From Lachnospiraceae bacterium (GTDB lineage: Bacteria > Bacillota > Clostridia > Lachnospirales > Lachnospiraceae): a stretch of DNA of 64,000 nt. The translations under genes were made by a program, and so were the position numbers. Under the pieces are notes generated by a model. It made no database searches. It was given only the letters and a program-made list of their open reading frames with translations, and had not been told where the DNA came from. Below, piece by piece: positions 17,272 to 25,918 of this stretch. The stretch spans positions 45,212 through 109,211 of the forward strand of contig JAEDCQ010000004.1 of the NCBI GenBank assembly GCA_016294075.1. Direction: 5' to 3'. Positions within the stretch are counted from its first letter, which is position 1. Each line of letters begins with the position of its first letter.

Positions 17272-17901
17272 TTATTTACTTGTATTATATACTTTTAATA
17301 ATACCTTTCCGAGTGCAAATACTAAGATTGCTGCTGCAACTGCCTCAGGAATTCCGGATGCGGTAACTGTTCCCATAATCAGTCCGAATACTGCCGTAAC
17401 TGCAACCTCTTTTGCTTCCGCATACTGTTTTGCCAAAAGAAGATAAATGCTGCCCATTACAAAAACGGTATTTGTCATGGAGCCTATGAATCCGGTTAAT
17501 GCAAGAGCAATGCTCTGATTTACCTTTAATTGTTTCAGCCAAATCCAGAACCAGCCTGCTACTACACCAATCATAATACGGCAGCCGACAGAAATCCAGA
17601 TTGCCTTCAAACCACCCACTATTCCCGTGGTACTTAAAAACGGTGAAAAAGCAAAGGATAAAAGCGTAGGTGCCATTGTATTACTAATCAGGGAAAATAT
17701 ACCAAATGTAGCCCCTAAAATTGCACCTGCAAGCGGTCCTAATACAATTGCACCGATAATAACCGGAATGTGCACCGTCGTCGCCTTAATAATCGGTAAC
17801 TGAATCATTCCAAGAGGCGTATTTGCCAATACGGCAATAACTGCCATCATTAATGCAACGGTTACTTTCCAACGTGTGTCTTTTTCAATTTTTGTTTTCA
17901 T
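17272..17901 (-). CDS. panT: ECF transporter S component, probable pantothenate carrier
   Basis: A 209-residue integral membrane protein with about six hydrophobic segments and the early small-residue stretch (about 45-65: VIIGAIVLGPLAGAILGATFG) typical of S components of energy-coupling factor vitamin transporters. The substrate is inferred, not seen: location between coaX and coaBC points to pantothenate. The shared ATPase and T component are not in the window, as usual for group II ECF systems. GGAGG precedes the ATG. A perfect 19-bp palindrome lies about 50 bases upstream. Confidence 0.8.
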   Translation of the reverse strand: MKTKIEKDTRWKVTVALMMAVIAVLANTPLGMIQLPIIKATTVHIPVIIGAIVLGPLAGAILGATFGIFSLISNTMAPTLLSFAFSPFLSTTGIVGGLKAIWISVGCRIMIGVVAGWFWIWLKQLKVNQSIALALTGFIGSMTNTVFVMGSIYLLLAKQYAEAKEVAVTAVFGLIMGTVTASGIPEAVAAAILVFALGKVLLKVYNTSK

Positions 17902-17949
17902 GTTTTCCTCCTTGTTGTCGTTCCTTTACGGATACAATACGGTGATGGT

Positions 17950-17968
17950 GTATACGATAATCGTATAC
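17950..17968. promoter_or_regulatory. Perfect 19-bp palindrome, putative operator upstream of panT
   Basis: GTATACGAT-A-ATCGTATAC, two perfect 9-bp arms around one base, in the coaBC-panT gap. It has no T-run and is too short-looped for a terminator, so a dimeric repressor operator is the likeliest reading. The regulator is not identifiable here. Confidence 0.65.
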
Positions 17969-18017
17969 GGTTATTAAGTTACTGTATTCTTACCAAATCC
18001 CGAATATTTTATAAAAA

Positions 18018-19238
18018 TTAAAATAATTCTTTGGACATGGAAAGAATTTTATCCAGAATGATTTTAGCTGCATCCTCTTTACTCATTTGTTCGAGTGATA
18101 CTTCTTCATTCTGTGTAATCAGAGTCAGAACATTGGTATCTCCTTTAAATCCTGCACCGGCAACCTTAAGGTTGTTTGCTGCAATCATATCCAGATTCTT
18201 TTTTTCCAATTTGGCTCTGGAATTACCTATCATATTAGATGTTTCCATTGAAAATCCGCATAAGAATTGCCCTTCTTTCTTATGCTCTCCCAAGTATTTT
18301 AAGATATCATCCGTCCGCTCCAGCTCAATATACATCTGGCCGTCTGATTTTTTCATTTTTTCATCGGCAATCTCTGTAGGACGGTAATCAGCTACCGCTG
18401 CCGCCTTGATGATAATATCCTGTTTATCACTTTCTGCAACGACTGCATCAAACATATCCTTTGCAGAAACTACGGAAATAACTTTTACAAAAGGTGGTGG
18501 CTCAATTGCGGTTTGACCGCTTACCAGTGTAACATCCGCCCCTCTTAGCATCGCAATTTTCGCAATTGCGTATCCCATTTTCCCGGAAGAATGATTCGTA
18601 ATGTAGCGTACAGGGTCTATTGCTTCCATTGTAGGACCCGCCGTAACCAATATCTTTTTACCTTTCAAATCCTTTTCAAAAGCAATTTCCCGCAGAATAT
18701 AAGAAAGCAGCACCTCCGGCTCCGGCATTTTTCCTGCTCCGGTATCTCCGCATGCAAGATATCCCTCTGCAGGTTCAATTACTTCATAACCATAGTCCTG
18801 TAAAAACCGTAAATTATTCTGCAAAATAGGATTTTCATACATATTGGTATTCATTGCCGGGGCTACGAACACATGGCATTTGCATGCCATGATTGTCGTA
18901 GTAAGCATATCATCCGCGATGCCGTGAGCAATTTTACCGATTACATTTGCACTCGCCGGTGCTAACATTACTGCATCGGCTTTCTTTGCAATCGAAACAT
19001 GCTCAACCTGAAATTCAAAATTGCGGTCAAATGTATCTACTAGACATTTGTTTCCTGTCAGGCTTTCAAATGTAATGGGATTGATAAAATTGGTCGCATT
19101 TTTCGTCATGACTACATGCACATCTGCATCCAGTTTTTTCAATGCACTGGCAAGTGAAGCAATTTTATATGCCGCTATACTCCCTGTCACACCTAACAAT
19201 ATGGTTTTTCCCGACAATAGCTTTTTATCTTTTTTCAC
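18018..19238 (-). CDS. coaBC: Bifunctional phosphopantothenoylcysteine decarboxylase / synthase
   Basis: CoaBC condenses 4-phosphopantothenate with cysteine and decarboxylates the product to 4-phosphopantetheine. The N-terminal FMN-dependent decarboxylase has GVTGSIAAYK, the substrate loop PAMNTNMYENP and an ACGDTGAGKMPEP segment. The C-terminal synthase has TAGPTMEAIDPVRYITNHSSGKMG. The 406-residue product is full length. The start is GTG at 19238, which overlaps the stop of a PAS-domain remnant (GTGTGA). Confidence 0.95.
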   Translation of the reverse strand: MKKDKKLLSGKTILLGVTGSIAAYKIASLASALKKLDADVHVVMTKNATNFINPITFESLTGNKCLVDTFDRNFEFQVEHVSIAKKADAVMLAPASANVIGKIAHGIADDMLTTTIMACKCHVFVAPAMNTNMYENPILQNNLRFLQDYGYEVIEPAEGYLACGDTGAGKMPEPEVLLSYILREIAFEKDLKGKKILVTAGPTMEAIDPVRYITNHSSGKMGYAIAKIAMLRGADVTLVSGQTAIEPPPFVKVISVVSAKDMFDAVVAESDKQDIIIKAAAVADYRPTEIADEKMKKSDGQMYIELERTDDILKYLGEHKKEGQFLCGFSMETSNMIGNSRAKLEKKNLDMIAANNLKVAGAGFKGDTNVLTLITQNEEVSLEQMSKEDAAKIILDKILSMSKELF

Positions 19239-19506
19239 ACTCTGATGTCCTTTGCTAAAAATACATAAAATAATTCTTCATTATATTCATTTCGTACAAG
19301 ATGTCCATAATCATGTACTGCAACTATATTTCCATTTTTCGTCATGATGCGATAATCCACACTGTCAAAGTTACGATTTGTTGTATTCGTAATCTGCTTT
19401 TTTATAACAGCTTCTACCCTGTTATAATCATCCGGAATTACAATACCCTTAAATGAATTATTTGTCAATTCTTTAAATTCATCTGCCCGAAATTGCCCGC
19501 TTCTTT
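19235..19506 (-). pseudogene. PAS-domain fragment, truncated remnant
   Basis: The frame reads ADEFKELTNNSFKGIV followed by PDDYNRVEAVIKKQI, DYRIMTKNGNIVAVHDYGH and ELFYVFLA, the core of a PAS_3-type sensor domain as found ahead of GGDEF or kinase domains. There is no upstream domain (the frame runs into the EamA stop region near 19506), no downstream output domain, and the only start codon is TTG without an RBS. The frame closes at KDIRV where a conserved xDITE linker is expected. I read it as a relic of a larger sensor gene removed by deletion. Confidence 0.7.
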
Positions 19507-19508
19507 TC

Positions 19509-19922
19509 CTACAATACCATAACCAATGTTCCGACGGTAATCAGAATGCAGCCAATCAAAGATTTCAATGTAAACTGCTCATGTAAAAATACGAATGCAA
19601 GAATCAGAGTAATAACGACACTCAGCTTGTCCACCGGAACAACCTTTGATGCATCTCCAATCTGTAAGGCTCTGTAGTAGCACAGCCATGAGGCTCCTGT
19701 TGCCAGTCCCGATAAGATAAGAAACAGCCAGCTCTTTTTACTGATTTCCGTAATGCCGGCCTGCGTATTCGTTAAAAAGACCATTCCCCATGCCATTACC
19801 ACTACAACAAGAGTACGAATTGCTGTTGCCAGATTGGAATTTACCCCTTCAATTCCGACTTTAGCCAGAATTGATGTTAATGCTGCAAATACCGCAGATA
19901 ATAATGCAAAAACAAACCACAT
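19509..19922 (-). CDS. EamA/DMT superfamily transporter, single-domain
   Basis: A short drug/metabolite transporter-type membrane protein with one EamA domain and about four to five hydrophobic helices (FALLSAVFAALTSILAKVGI at the start, ILITVGTLVMVL at the end). Single-domain members work as dimers; substrate unknown. The start at 19922 (MWFVFALLSA) follows AGGTAGGTGG and matches relatives. The longer start at 19949 overlaps the upstream hydrolase stop by four bases. It probably forms an operon with that hydrolase. Confidence 0.82.
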   Translation of the reverse strand: MWFVFALLSAVFAALTSILAKVGIEGVNSNLATAIRTLVVVVMAWGMVFLTNTQAGITEISKKSWLFLILSGLATGASWLCYYRALQIGDASKVVPVDKLSVVITLILAFVFLHEQFTLKSLIGCILITVGTLVMVL

Positions 19923-19945
19923 CTTATGTATCCACCTACCTTTTT

Positions 19946-20752
19946 TCATTCTTTCAGGAATTCCATGATTTTTTGATTAAAATCTCCGGCCTCTTCAAAA
20001 AGACCGTGTCCATAGTTCTCATACATATATAATTTACTGTTTTTTATCTTTTCAGCAATTTCTTCTGATGCCTCCCCGCCAACTATCTCGTCCTTTTTCC
20101 CGCCGATTATAAAGCAGGGCATATTAATCTTATCCAGTTTTTCATATGCATTATGCGTAAGACATGCATTTGCCATAATAATAAAACGGGAAAATTCTTT
20201 TGGCTTCCCTACAGCTCCTAAAATAGGATACATCCATCTGTATTTTCTAAGATATGCTTCACTGTACATCTTTTCTGCCGTATCAATCTGAATTTCTTTA
20301 TATTTTTCCTGTGTTGCCAATCTAATCCAGTTTCCGACAACCTTCTCTATCGTTTCGTTTACCCGTGGTACCGTTACTGTAAGCACCAGTTTATTAACTG
20401 CTTCCGGATAATCTATCGCCATGTGTTGTGCAATCATTCCCCCTTGTGATACTCCAACGATATCCGCTTTTTCAATTCCCAATTGCTCCATCGCATTTTT
20501 CTGGTCTCTTGCCATATCACGGGTCGTATAGCCTTCTTCCAGCCGGTTCTTCCGGCTGAAAGCATAAACCCGGTACTCCTTTGCGAATTTTCTGTACATA
20601 AAAGCAAACGGAAGTGCAGTCCCTTTTACAGTATGAAGACCGTCTCCCAACCCCGGAATTAAAATCAGATTCTTTTTTCCCGAACCAAATGAAATATAGT
20701 CCATGTCAGTATTGCCCATTTTAAGCTTATCGTTTTTTGCATGATAAAACAT
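19946..20752 (-). CDS. Alpha/beta hydrolase
   Basis: Alpha/beta-fold hydrolase of unknown substrate. The nucleophile elbow is GVSQGG (Ser), the oxyanion region is LIPGLGDG, and the C-terminal Asp/His candidates are in GGKKDEIVGG and YENYGHGLFEE. I start at 20752 (MFYHAKND) because GGGAGG lies 10 bases upstream; the frame is open to 20782. It resembles hydrolases near EamA-type carriers in Clostridia, but no pathway can be assigned. Confidence 0.85.
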   Translation of the reverse strand: MFYHAKNDKLKMGNTDMDYISFGSGKKNLILIPGLGDGLHTVKGTALPFAFMYRKFAKEYRVYAFSRKNRLEEGYTTRDMARDQKNAMEQLGIEKADIVGVSQGGMIAQHMAIDYPEAVNKLVLTVTVPRVNETIEKVVGNWIRLATQEKYKEIQIDTAEKMYSEAYLRKYRWMYPILGAVGKPKEFSRFIIMANACLTHNAYEKLDKINMPCFIIGGKKDEIVGGEASEEIAEKIKNSKLYMYENYGHGLFEEAGDFNQKIMEFLKE

Positions 20753-20827
20753 ATACTCTTTTCCTCCCATAGTATCAAACACCGATACGTTGCACGCATC
20801 ATCCTACCATATAAAGATTTACATATA

Positions 20828-21372
20828 CTATGCATTTATGCTATTGATAACCAATGCACAGCCTGACAAAATCAATAAGATAATTACCAGCTTTTTTACA
20901 ATCTTTTCATCCAATAAACTACTACTCTTCATTCCCAAAAACAATCCGACAAGCATTACGGGTACTAAACAAACCGCCTGCTTTAACACATCCACCGTAA
21001 GAATACCCAGCGCTCCGTACAGAACGATACGCAGCGTATTTTCCACAAAGAATACCACACAAATATTTGCCTTAAAGGAATGACTGTCATCCGTCACTCT
21101 GCTTATATATACTCCGAGCAGAGCACCGATTCCGTACAATCCGCACAGAATACCAGAAAGAATACCGATAATAATTAAAATTACTTTTGATTGCCTTTTC
21201 TTTTTTGTATGAAATTCCCGCAGTAACATTTCTATACCTATAAGAATAATGACAAATCCAAAAATCATTTTAATCAGATTGGTATCCGCCTTTTTCAAAA
21301 AAAAGATTCCCGGAATACTTCCTGCAACTACCAGCACACAAAGATGCCATTATCCACCAGAGCATAATTTAT
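20828..21372 (-). pseudogene. TauE/SafE family permease, frameshifted and 5'-truncated
   Basis: The intact part (169 codons from GTG 21337) has about five hydrophobic segments and the family stretch VAGSIPGIFFL plus YGIGALLGVYISR. The usual N-terminal half (about 75 residues with the first GGG-rich motif) is missing. In another frame just upstream the DNA reads INYALVD, which joins to WHLCVLVVAGSIPG if two A residues after GAT are ignored, so a frameshift lies near 21348. No RBS precedes the GTG. It is most likely inactive. Confidence 0.72.
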
Positions 21373-21447
21373 CCTCTTTTTTCCAAAGCAGTTTTTATCC
21401 TTCTTATAATATTTTATTATATAAAACATATTCTTCCAAGTAAAAAA

Positions 21448-21482
21448 TGAAACACCTATTGATGACATCAATAGGTGTTTCA
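21448..21482 (-). terminator. Strong terminator of the rubrerythrin fusion gene
   Basis: Two perfectly complementary 17-base arms (21448-21464, 21466-21482) around one central base give a long hairpin, followed on the minus strand by TTTTTTA. It lies 12 bases after the stop codon at 21494. Confidence 0.9.
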
Positions 21483-21493
21483 TCTCTCATTCA

Positions 21494-23599
21494 TTAATAA
21501 TTTTCTTCTCTGATTTCAAAATAGCTCTGTGGATGAGCACATACAGGACAGATTTCCGGAGCCTTTGTTCCGACAACAATATGACCGCAGTTACGGCACT
21601 CCCATACTTTTACTTCACTCTTTTCAAAAACGGCTGCTGTTTCTACGTTTTTAAGCAAAGCACGATAACGTTCCTCGTGATGCTTTTCAATAGCGCCCAC
21701 CATCCGGAATTTTGCGGCCAATTCCGGAAAGCCTTCTTCTTCGGCAGTTTTTGCAAAACCTTCATACATGTCTGTCCACTCGAAATTCTCGCCTTCAGCA
21801 GCCGCAGCAAGATTGGCAGCGGTATCACCGATACCATTTAACTCCTTAAACCACATTTTGGCATGTTCACGTTCATTTTCGGCTGTTTTTAAGAACAATG
21901 CAGCAATCTGCTCAAAGCCTTCCTTCTTTGCTACCGAAGCAAAATATGTATATTTATTTCTGGCTCCCGACTCACCTAAAAAGGCTTCATGCAGATTTTT
22001 TTCACTCTGTGTTCCGGCATACTTATTCTTAGTTTCTGCTATAACGATTTCAAGATTTTCACCTGTTGCACGGCAGCGCGGACAAACCGGTGTCTCTCCA
22101 TTTTTTACTTCAAAAACTTCTCCGCATAATTTACATCTATACTGACTCATCGCAGCATCCTCCTTTTTTTCCATTATTTCAAAAACAGTTCTATCATATT
22201 TATTTGCCTGGCCTATATGACTGATACCTGTATATTCAGCAATATCTTTATCCGTTGTCACAAGATTATCGAGGGCTAAATCATGAACGGAGTGATTGCC
22301 GGTTACACGTGCAAATGTCCTTAACTCATCGCAGGAAACATTTAAGAAATTAGCCACTCTCTGTGCAGCAGCATCAATTTTAAGACGCTCCCTCAGTTCA
22401 GGATTTTGTGTGGCTACGCCAACCGGGCAGTTACCGCTTCCGCAGATACGGTATTGCTGACAGGCAGCTGCAATCAATCCTGCACTGGCAATTGCAACAG
22501 CATCCGCTCCCATTGCCAGAGCTTTTGCAAAATCTGCTGATACACGAAGACCACCGGTAATCACAAGGGAAATATCGGAGTGTACGGAATCCAAATATTT
22601 TCTTGCCCTGCTCAATGCATAAATGGTCGGAATAGTGGTTGCTTCTCTGAGGAACAACGGGCTTGAACCTGTTGCACCACCTCTACCGTCAATTGTAATA
22701 AAATCAGGATTTGCAAATACACAATACTCTAAATCCCGCTCAATATTCCCGGCTGCAATCTTAATACCGATTGGACGGCCGTCTGAACGTCTGCGCAACA
22801 TATCTACCATATCCCGCAAATCCTCTTTGGAATTTAGCTCAGGGAACTTACTCGGACTTTGAATATCTTCTCCTTGTTTTTTCCCGCGGATAGCTGCAAT
22901 TTCTTCCGTCACCTTTTCTCCGGGCAGATGACCACCCATTCCGGGTTTCGTACCCTGACCTATTTTAATTTCAATCGCATCCGAAGATTGCAGATTTTCA
23001 TCATTTACACTGTATTTATTGGGTATGTATTCAAATATATATTTATAGGCTGCCTGTTTTTCTTCAGGCAAAATACCGCCTTCTCCACTACACATTGCTG
23101 TTCTTGCCATTGCCGAGCCCTTAGCAAGAGCAATTTTTACTTCTCTTGATAAAGCGCCAAAGGACATATGTGAAATATAAATCGGGCTATCCAGCACCAT
23201 AGGCTTTTTAGCGTGCTTACCTATTACGGTAACGGTATCCACAAAATCTCCGTCATTTAATGGCGAAGGATTTAATTGCGCACCAAGCAACAAAATATCA
23301 TCCCAGTTCGGCATCGGCATTTTTGTACTCATTGCACCACCGATAGACTGTCCTGTCACTGCCATTTCATGAATTTCAGCCATATATCGACAGGATTCAT
23401 CATGCCTTGCAGTTGCACTGTCATAATCCAGCTTGCCGGAATATGATTTCTCAACAGGTTTCTCATTTTCTGTGGAAACAAGAACCAAATTAGAAACAGG
23501 AAGCTTGCAGACCGGACAACCGGAAAGTTCCGAAACAGGCTTTCCTTCCTTTTCTTCGTCATAAATTGCACCACAAATCTTGCATTTGTAAATTGCCAT
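21494..23599 (-). CDS. Rubredoxin - glutamate synthase-like FMN domain - rubrerythrin fusion
   Basis: A 701-residue multi-domain redox protein. Residues 1-38 are a rubredoxin-like knuckle pair (CKIC, CPVC). About 85-460 is a GltB-type FMN barrel with YISHMSFGALS, GQGTKPGMGGHLPG, GGATGSSP and the 3Fe-4S cysteines C-x5-C-x4-C (CQQYRICGSGNC). From residue 484 comes a second rubredoxin (CKLC, CPRC), a ferritin-like diiron rubrerythrin domain (GESGARNKYTYFA, ENEREHAKMW, EKHHEERY), and a C-terminal rubredoxin (CRNC, CPVC). Rubrerythrin reduces peroxide in anaerobes; the FMN part may supply electrons (inference). An AAGGAGG site 8 bases before in-frame ATG 22150 could give a separate 218-residue rubrerythrin. 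Confidence 0.9.
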   Translation of the reverse strand: MAIYKCKICGAIYDEEKEGKPVSELSGCPVCKLPVSNLVLVSTENEKPVEKSYSGKLDYDSATARHDESCRYMAEIHEMAVTGQSIGGAMSTKMPMPNWDDILLLGAQLNPSPLNDGDFVDTVTVIGKHAKKPMVLDSPIYISHMSFGALSREVKIALAKGSAMARTAMCSGEGGILPEEKQAAYKYIFEYIPNKYSVNDENLQSSDAIEIKIGQGTKPGMGGHLPGEKVTEEIAAIRGKKQGEDIQSPSKFPELNSKEDLRDMVDMLRRRSDGRPIGIKIAAGNIERDLEYCVFANPDFITIDGRGGATGSSPLFLREATTIPTIYALSRARKYLDSVHSDISLVITGGLRVSADFAKALAMGADAVAIASAGLIAAACQQYRICGSGNCPVGVATQNPELRERLKIDAAAQRVANFLNVSCDELRTFARVTGNHSVHDLALDNLVTTDKDIAEYTGISHIGQANKYDRTVFEIMEKKEDAAMSQYRCKLCGEVFEVKNGETPVCPRCRATGENLEIVIAETKNKYAGTQSEKNLHEAFLGESGARNKYTYFASVAKKEGFEQIAALFLKTAENEREHAKMWFKELNGIGDTAANLAAAAEGENFEWTDMYEGFAKTAEEEGFPELAAKFRMVGAIEKHHEERYRALLKNVETAAVFEKSEVKVWECRNCGHIVVGTKAPEICPVCAHPQSYFEIREENY
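22148..22165 (-). promoter_or_regulatory. Internal ribosome-binding site and start for stand-alone rubrerythrin
   Basis: AAGGAGG (22165-22159) lies 8 bases before an in-frame ATG (22150-22148) within the fusion gene, exactly where the second rubredoxin domain begins (MSQYRCKLCGE). This is as good a start signal as any in the window, so two products may be made from one mRNA. Confidence 0.75.
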
Positions 23600-23614
23600 A
23601 AAACACCTCCTATT

Positions 23615-23636
23615 TTCCTATTATTAATAATAGGAA
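23615..23636. promoter_or_regulatory. Perfect 22-bp palindrome at the start of the fusion-gene mRNA
   Basis: Half-site TTCCTATTATT and its exact complement form a 22-bp palindrome just downstream of the -10 box and before the RBS. Position and symmetry suggest a repressor operator. Confidence 0.7.
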
Positions 23637-23639
23637 TCT

Positions 23640-23674
23640 TTATTATTATAGTAAATTTTTCTAATCTATGTCAA
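23640..23674 (-). promoter_or_regulatory. Promoter of the rubrerythrin fusion gene with PerR-like box
   Basis: Minus-strand TTGACA (23674-23669), an 18-base spacer and perfect TATAAT (23650-23645). The -10 is embedded in TTATTATTATAGTAA (23640-23654), 12 of 15 matches to the Fur-family PerR box. PerR control of rubrerythrins is known in clostridia; binding here is inferred. Confidence 0.65.
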
Positions 23675-23730
23675 GCAAAAAGACAAATATACAAGAGTGG
23701 GAACTCCATTATTTGAAAGCCATCCGCTAT

Positions 23731-24900
23731 TTACATTCTCAACAAAAGTTCCTTGGAAACCACTTTATTATTCTCAATATATACTCTCGGAACACGCTTA
23801 CTTACTGCACATGTCAATTCATACGGAATGGTTCCGGCTGCCTCTGACATAGCCTCCACCGGATTATGCTCCCCAAAAATCTCAATGCTGTCTCCAACAT
23901 CCACATTCTGTTTACCTGTAAGATCAATCATAGACATATCCATGCATATCCGCCCGCGTACAGGCGCCGGTCCGTCCGATGTCATCAGGCTGTAACGATT
24001 AGACAGGCACCGTAAGAATCCGTCCGCATATCCATAAGGAACGACTCCGATTCTTGTTTCCCTATCTGTGGTATAGGTACCACCATAGCTGATTTTTGTT
24101 CCTGCCGGATATATCTTGATTGTACTAACCGTCGTTTTCATAGACATAACAGGCCGCAATTCCAATTTTTTTGCATATTCTCCGTAACCATACAAAAGCA
24201 GACCCGGTCTGACCATATCAAGATACGTTTCCGGATACATAACCGTCGCCCCTGTATTTGCACAATGGCGCAGTTTAAATTTCTTCCCTGTCCTGCTTTC
24301 CACTTCTTCGATAACCTGTGTAAATAAGCGTAATTGATTTTTTGTGTATTGTTTACACGCATCATCCGTTTCGTCTGCCACGGCAAAATGAGTGAAAATG
24401 CCTTCTGCACATAACCCGGGCAGGCTGCAGACATGTACAATACCTTCTATGCCATGCTCAAAATGTTCTCCCTCACAAAGATGTCCCAAACGTGACATTC
24501 CTGTATCCACCTTAATATGTATTTTCAGTATACCACCGTTTTTTACTGCCTCTTTACTATATTCTTCCGCTTTTGCAACACAGGTAACAGCCTGCGTAAT
24601 ATTGTATAAAATAAGTCGTTCCACCTGTTCTTTCGGTGTATGACCCAGAATCAGTATCGGCATTGTAATGCCATTGCTTCTTAATTCCATTGCCTCATCT
24701 ATACTACTGACAGCCAGATAATCCGCTCCCAGCTCCTGCAATTTTTCAGATACCTGCACCGAACCATGCCCATAAGCATCCGCCTTTACAACACCGAGAA
24801 ATTTTACGTCCTCTCCGATATATTCACGAATTTTATGATAATTAAATGTTAAGGCATCCAGATTAATCTCTGCCCATGTTCTCTTTAATGTTGACTTCAT
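23731..24900 (-). CDS. alr: Alanine racemase
   Basis: PLP-dependent interconversion of L- and D-alanine for peptidoglycan. The PLP lysine is in FLGVVKADAYGHG near residue 39, and the second-site tyrosine motif is KISYGGTYTTDRETRIGVVPYGYADG. RGRICMDMSMIDLT follows. The 389 residues are complete. It is followed downstream by the fusion gene on the same strand, but that gene has its own promoter. Confidence 0.96.
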   Translation of the reverse strand: MKSTLKRTWAEINLDALTFNYHKIREYIGEDVKFLGVVKADAYGHGSVQVSEKLQELGADYLAVSSIDEAMELRSNGITMPILILGHTPKEQVERLILYNITQAVTCVAKAEEYSKEAVKNGGILKIHIKVDTGMSRLGHLCEGEHFEHGIEGIVHVCSLPGLCAEGIFTHFAVADETDDACKQYTKNQLRLFTQVIEEVESRTGKKFKLRHCANTGATVMYPETYLDMVRPGLLLYGYGEYAKKLELRPVMSMKTTVSTIKIYPAGTKISYGGTYTTDRETRIGVVPYGYADGFLRCLSNRYSLMTSDGPAPVRGRICMDMSMIDLTGKQNVDVGDSIEIFGEHNPVEAMSEAAGTIPYELTCAVSKRVPRVYIENNKVVSKELLLRM

Positions 24901-25021
24901 GACACACTCTCCATAATCTATCGAATTAATTCAATCCTTGTCCACAATTTTTACAAGTACTTTTCAAAATTGATTATACACCTTTTTACGGCGTTTGCGT
25001 GACTTCTTTACATTTTTAAAG

Positions 25022-25058
25022 AAAAAAGGTAATAAGCCATCCACTTATTACCTTTTTT
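25022..25058. terminator. Bidirectional terminator between methyltransferase gene and alr
   Basis: Arms AAAAAAGGTAATAAG and CTTATTACCTTTTTT pair perfectly (15 bp) around a seven-base loop, with U-runs on both strands. Confidence 0.9.
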
Positions 25059-25084
25059 CATAAATTATTTCTCCACCATATAAA

Positions 25085-25876
25085 TCATTCAACAAGTTCC
25101 AACTCCCACAGACGGTAAATCTTTCTGTAAATAGAACCCGTAAACATCATTTTGAAAAAAGCTCTGTCAAAAGGCTTCAGTTCATCCACCAGTTTCTGAG
25201 GTGTAAACGAGTGTTCTGCTTTGCATGTAATTTTAGTATTAATCAGAACATTTTGAATATTGTCTATCCCCCATAAATTTCTGACTCCCACCTCATTAAC
25301 AGGGTTTTTATACTTGGATGCTTTTGCACCAAATTCCGTATAAACATCCATTAAAATGTGAATGTTGGAATACTTTTTCTGTAATGCAAGAAACAATCCG
25401 TTTATCTGCTCATTTGTCAGATACATACTGATGCCCTCCAAAAGAACAATGACTGTATTGTTGTCCGGAAGCAGCTCTACCTGTTTAGCATCTGAGGCAT
25501 CAAACATTCGCATCTGATAATGTTCGGATTCTTCATAGTATTTCTTTCTAAGAGAAATCACATCCGGGAAATCTCCATCTATCCAACTTCTATAGGCTTC
25601 TTTTATTCTTAAACATCTGCTGTCCAAACCGCATCCGATATGTAATACAAGTGCATCTTTACTTTGTCTGAGCATTGCTTCCGTCCAGTCATCAAATACT
25701 CTTGCCCTCATTGCCATATTATATGTCAACCATTTTGATTTTGATTTGCCGCGAATTGGAAATGCCTCTGCTTCCCATATTTTTTCCGCCATTGGGTCAT
25801 TCAAAATGATACCCTGTTTGCTGACCTGCGATTTCCCATATAAAGGAATAAATAAAGTTTTATTGACGTTTTCCAT
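25085..25876 (-). CDS. SAM-dependent methyltransferase, leucine carboxyl methyltransferase (PPM/TcmP) family
   Basis: The 263-residue product carries the SAM-binding glycine loop VLHIGCGLDSRCLRI and the downstream VIVLLEGISMYLTNEQI segment typical of the LCM family, whose members methylate carboxyl or hydroxyl groups of small molecules or proteins. The substrate is not deducible; no biosynthetic genes adjoin. It starts MENVNKTLFIPLYGKSQVSKQ and has a terminator just downstream, so it is probably a single-gene unit. Confidence 0.85.
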   Translation of the reverse strand: MENVNKTLFIPLYGKSQVSKQGIILNDPMAEKIWEAEAFPIRGKSKSKWLTYNMAMRARVFDDWTEAMLRQSKDALVLHIGCGLDSRCLRIKEAYRSWIDGDFPDVISLRKKYYEESEHYQMRMFDASDAKQVELLPDNNTVIVLLEGISMYLTNEQINGLFLALQKKYSNIHILMDVYTEFGAKASKYKNPVNEVGVRNLWGIDNIQNVLINTKITCKAEHSFTPQKLVDELKPFDRAFFKMMFTGSIYRKIYRLWELELVE

Positions 25877-25918
25877 TTTCTTATTCTCCTGCCTGTTTTC
25901 TGTTCGGTCTTCTCTTAA

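Noticed and set aside
21448..21482. Operator palindrome
   Set aside because: The perfect inverted repeat sits directly after a stop codon and is followed by a T-run on the minus strand, so it is a terminator.
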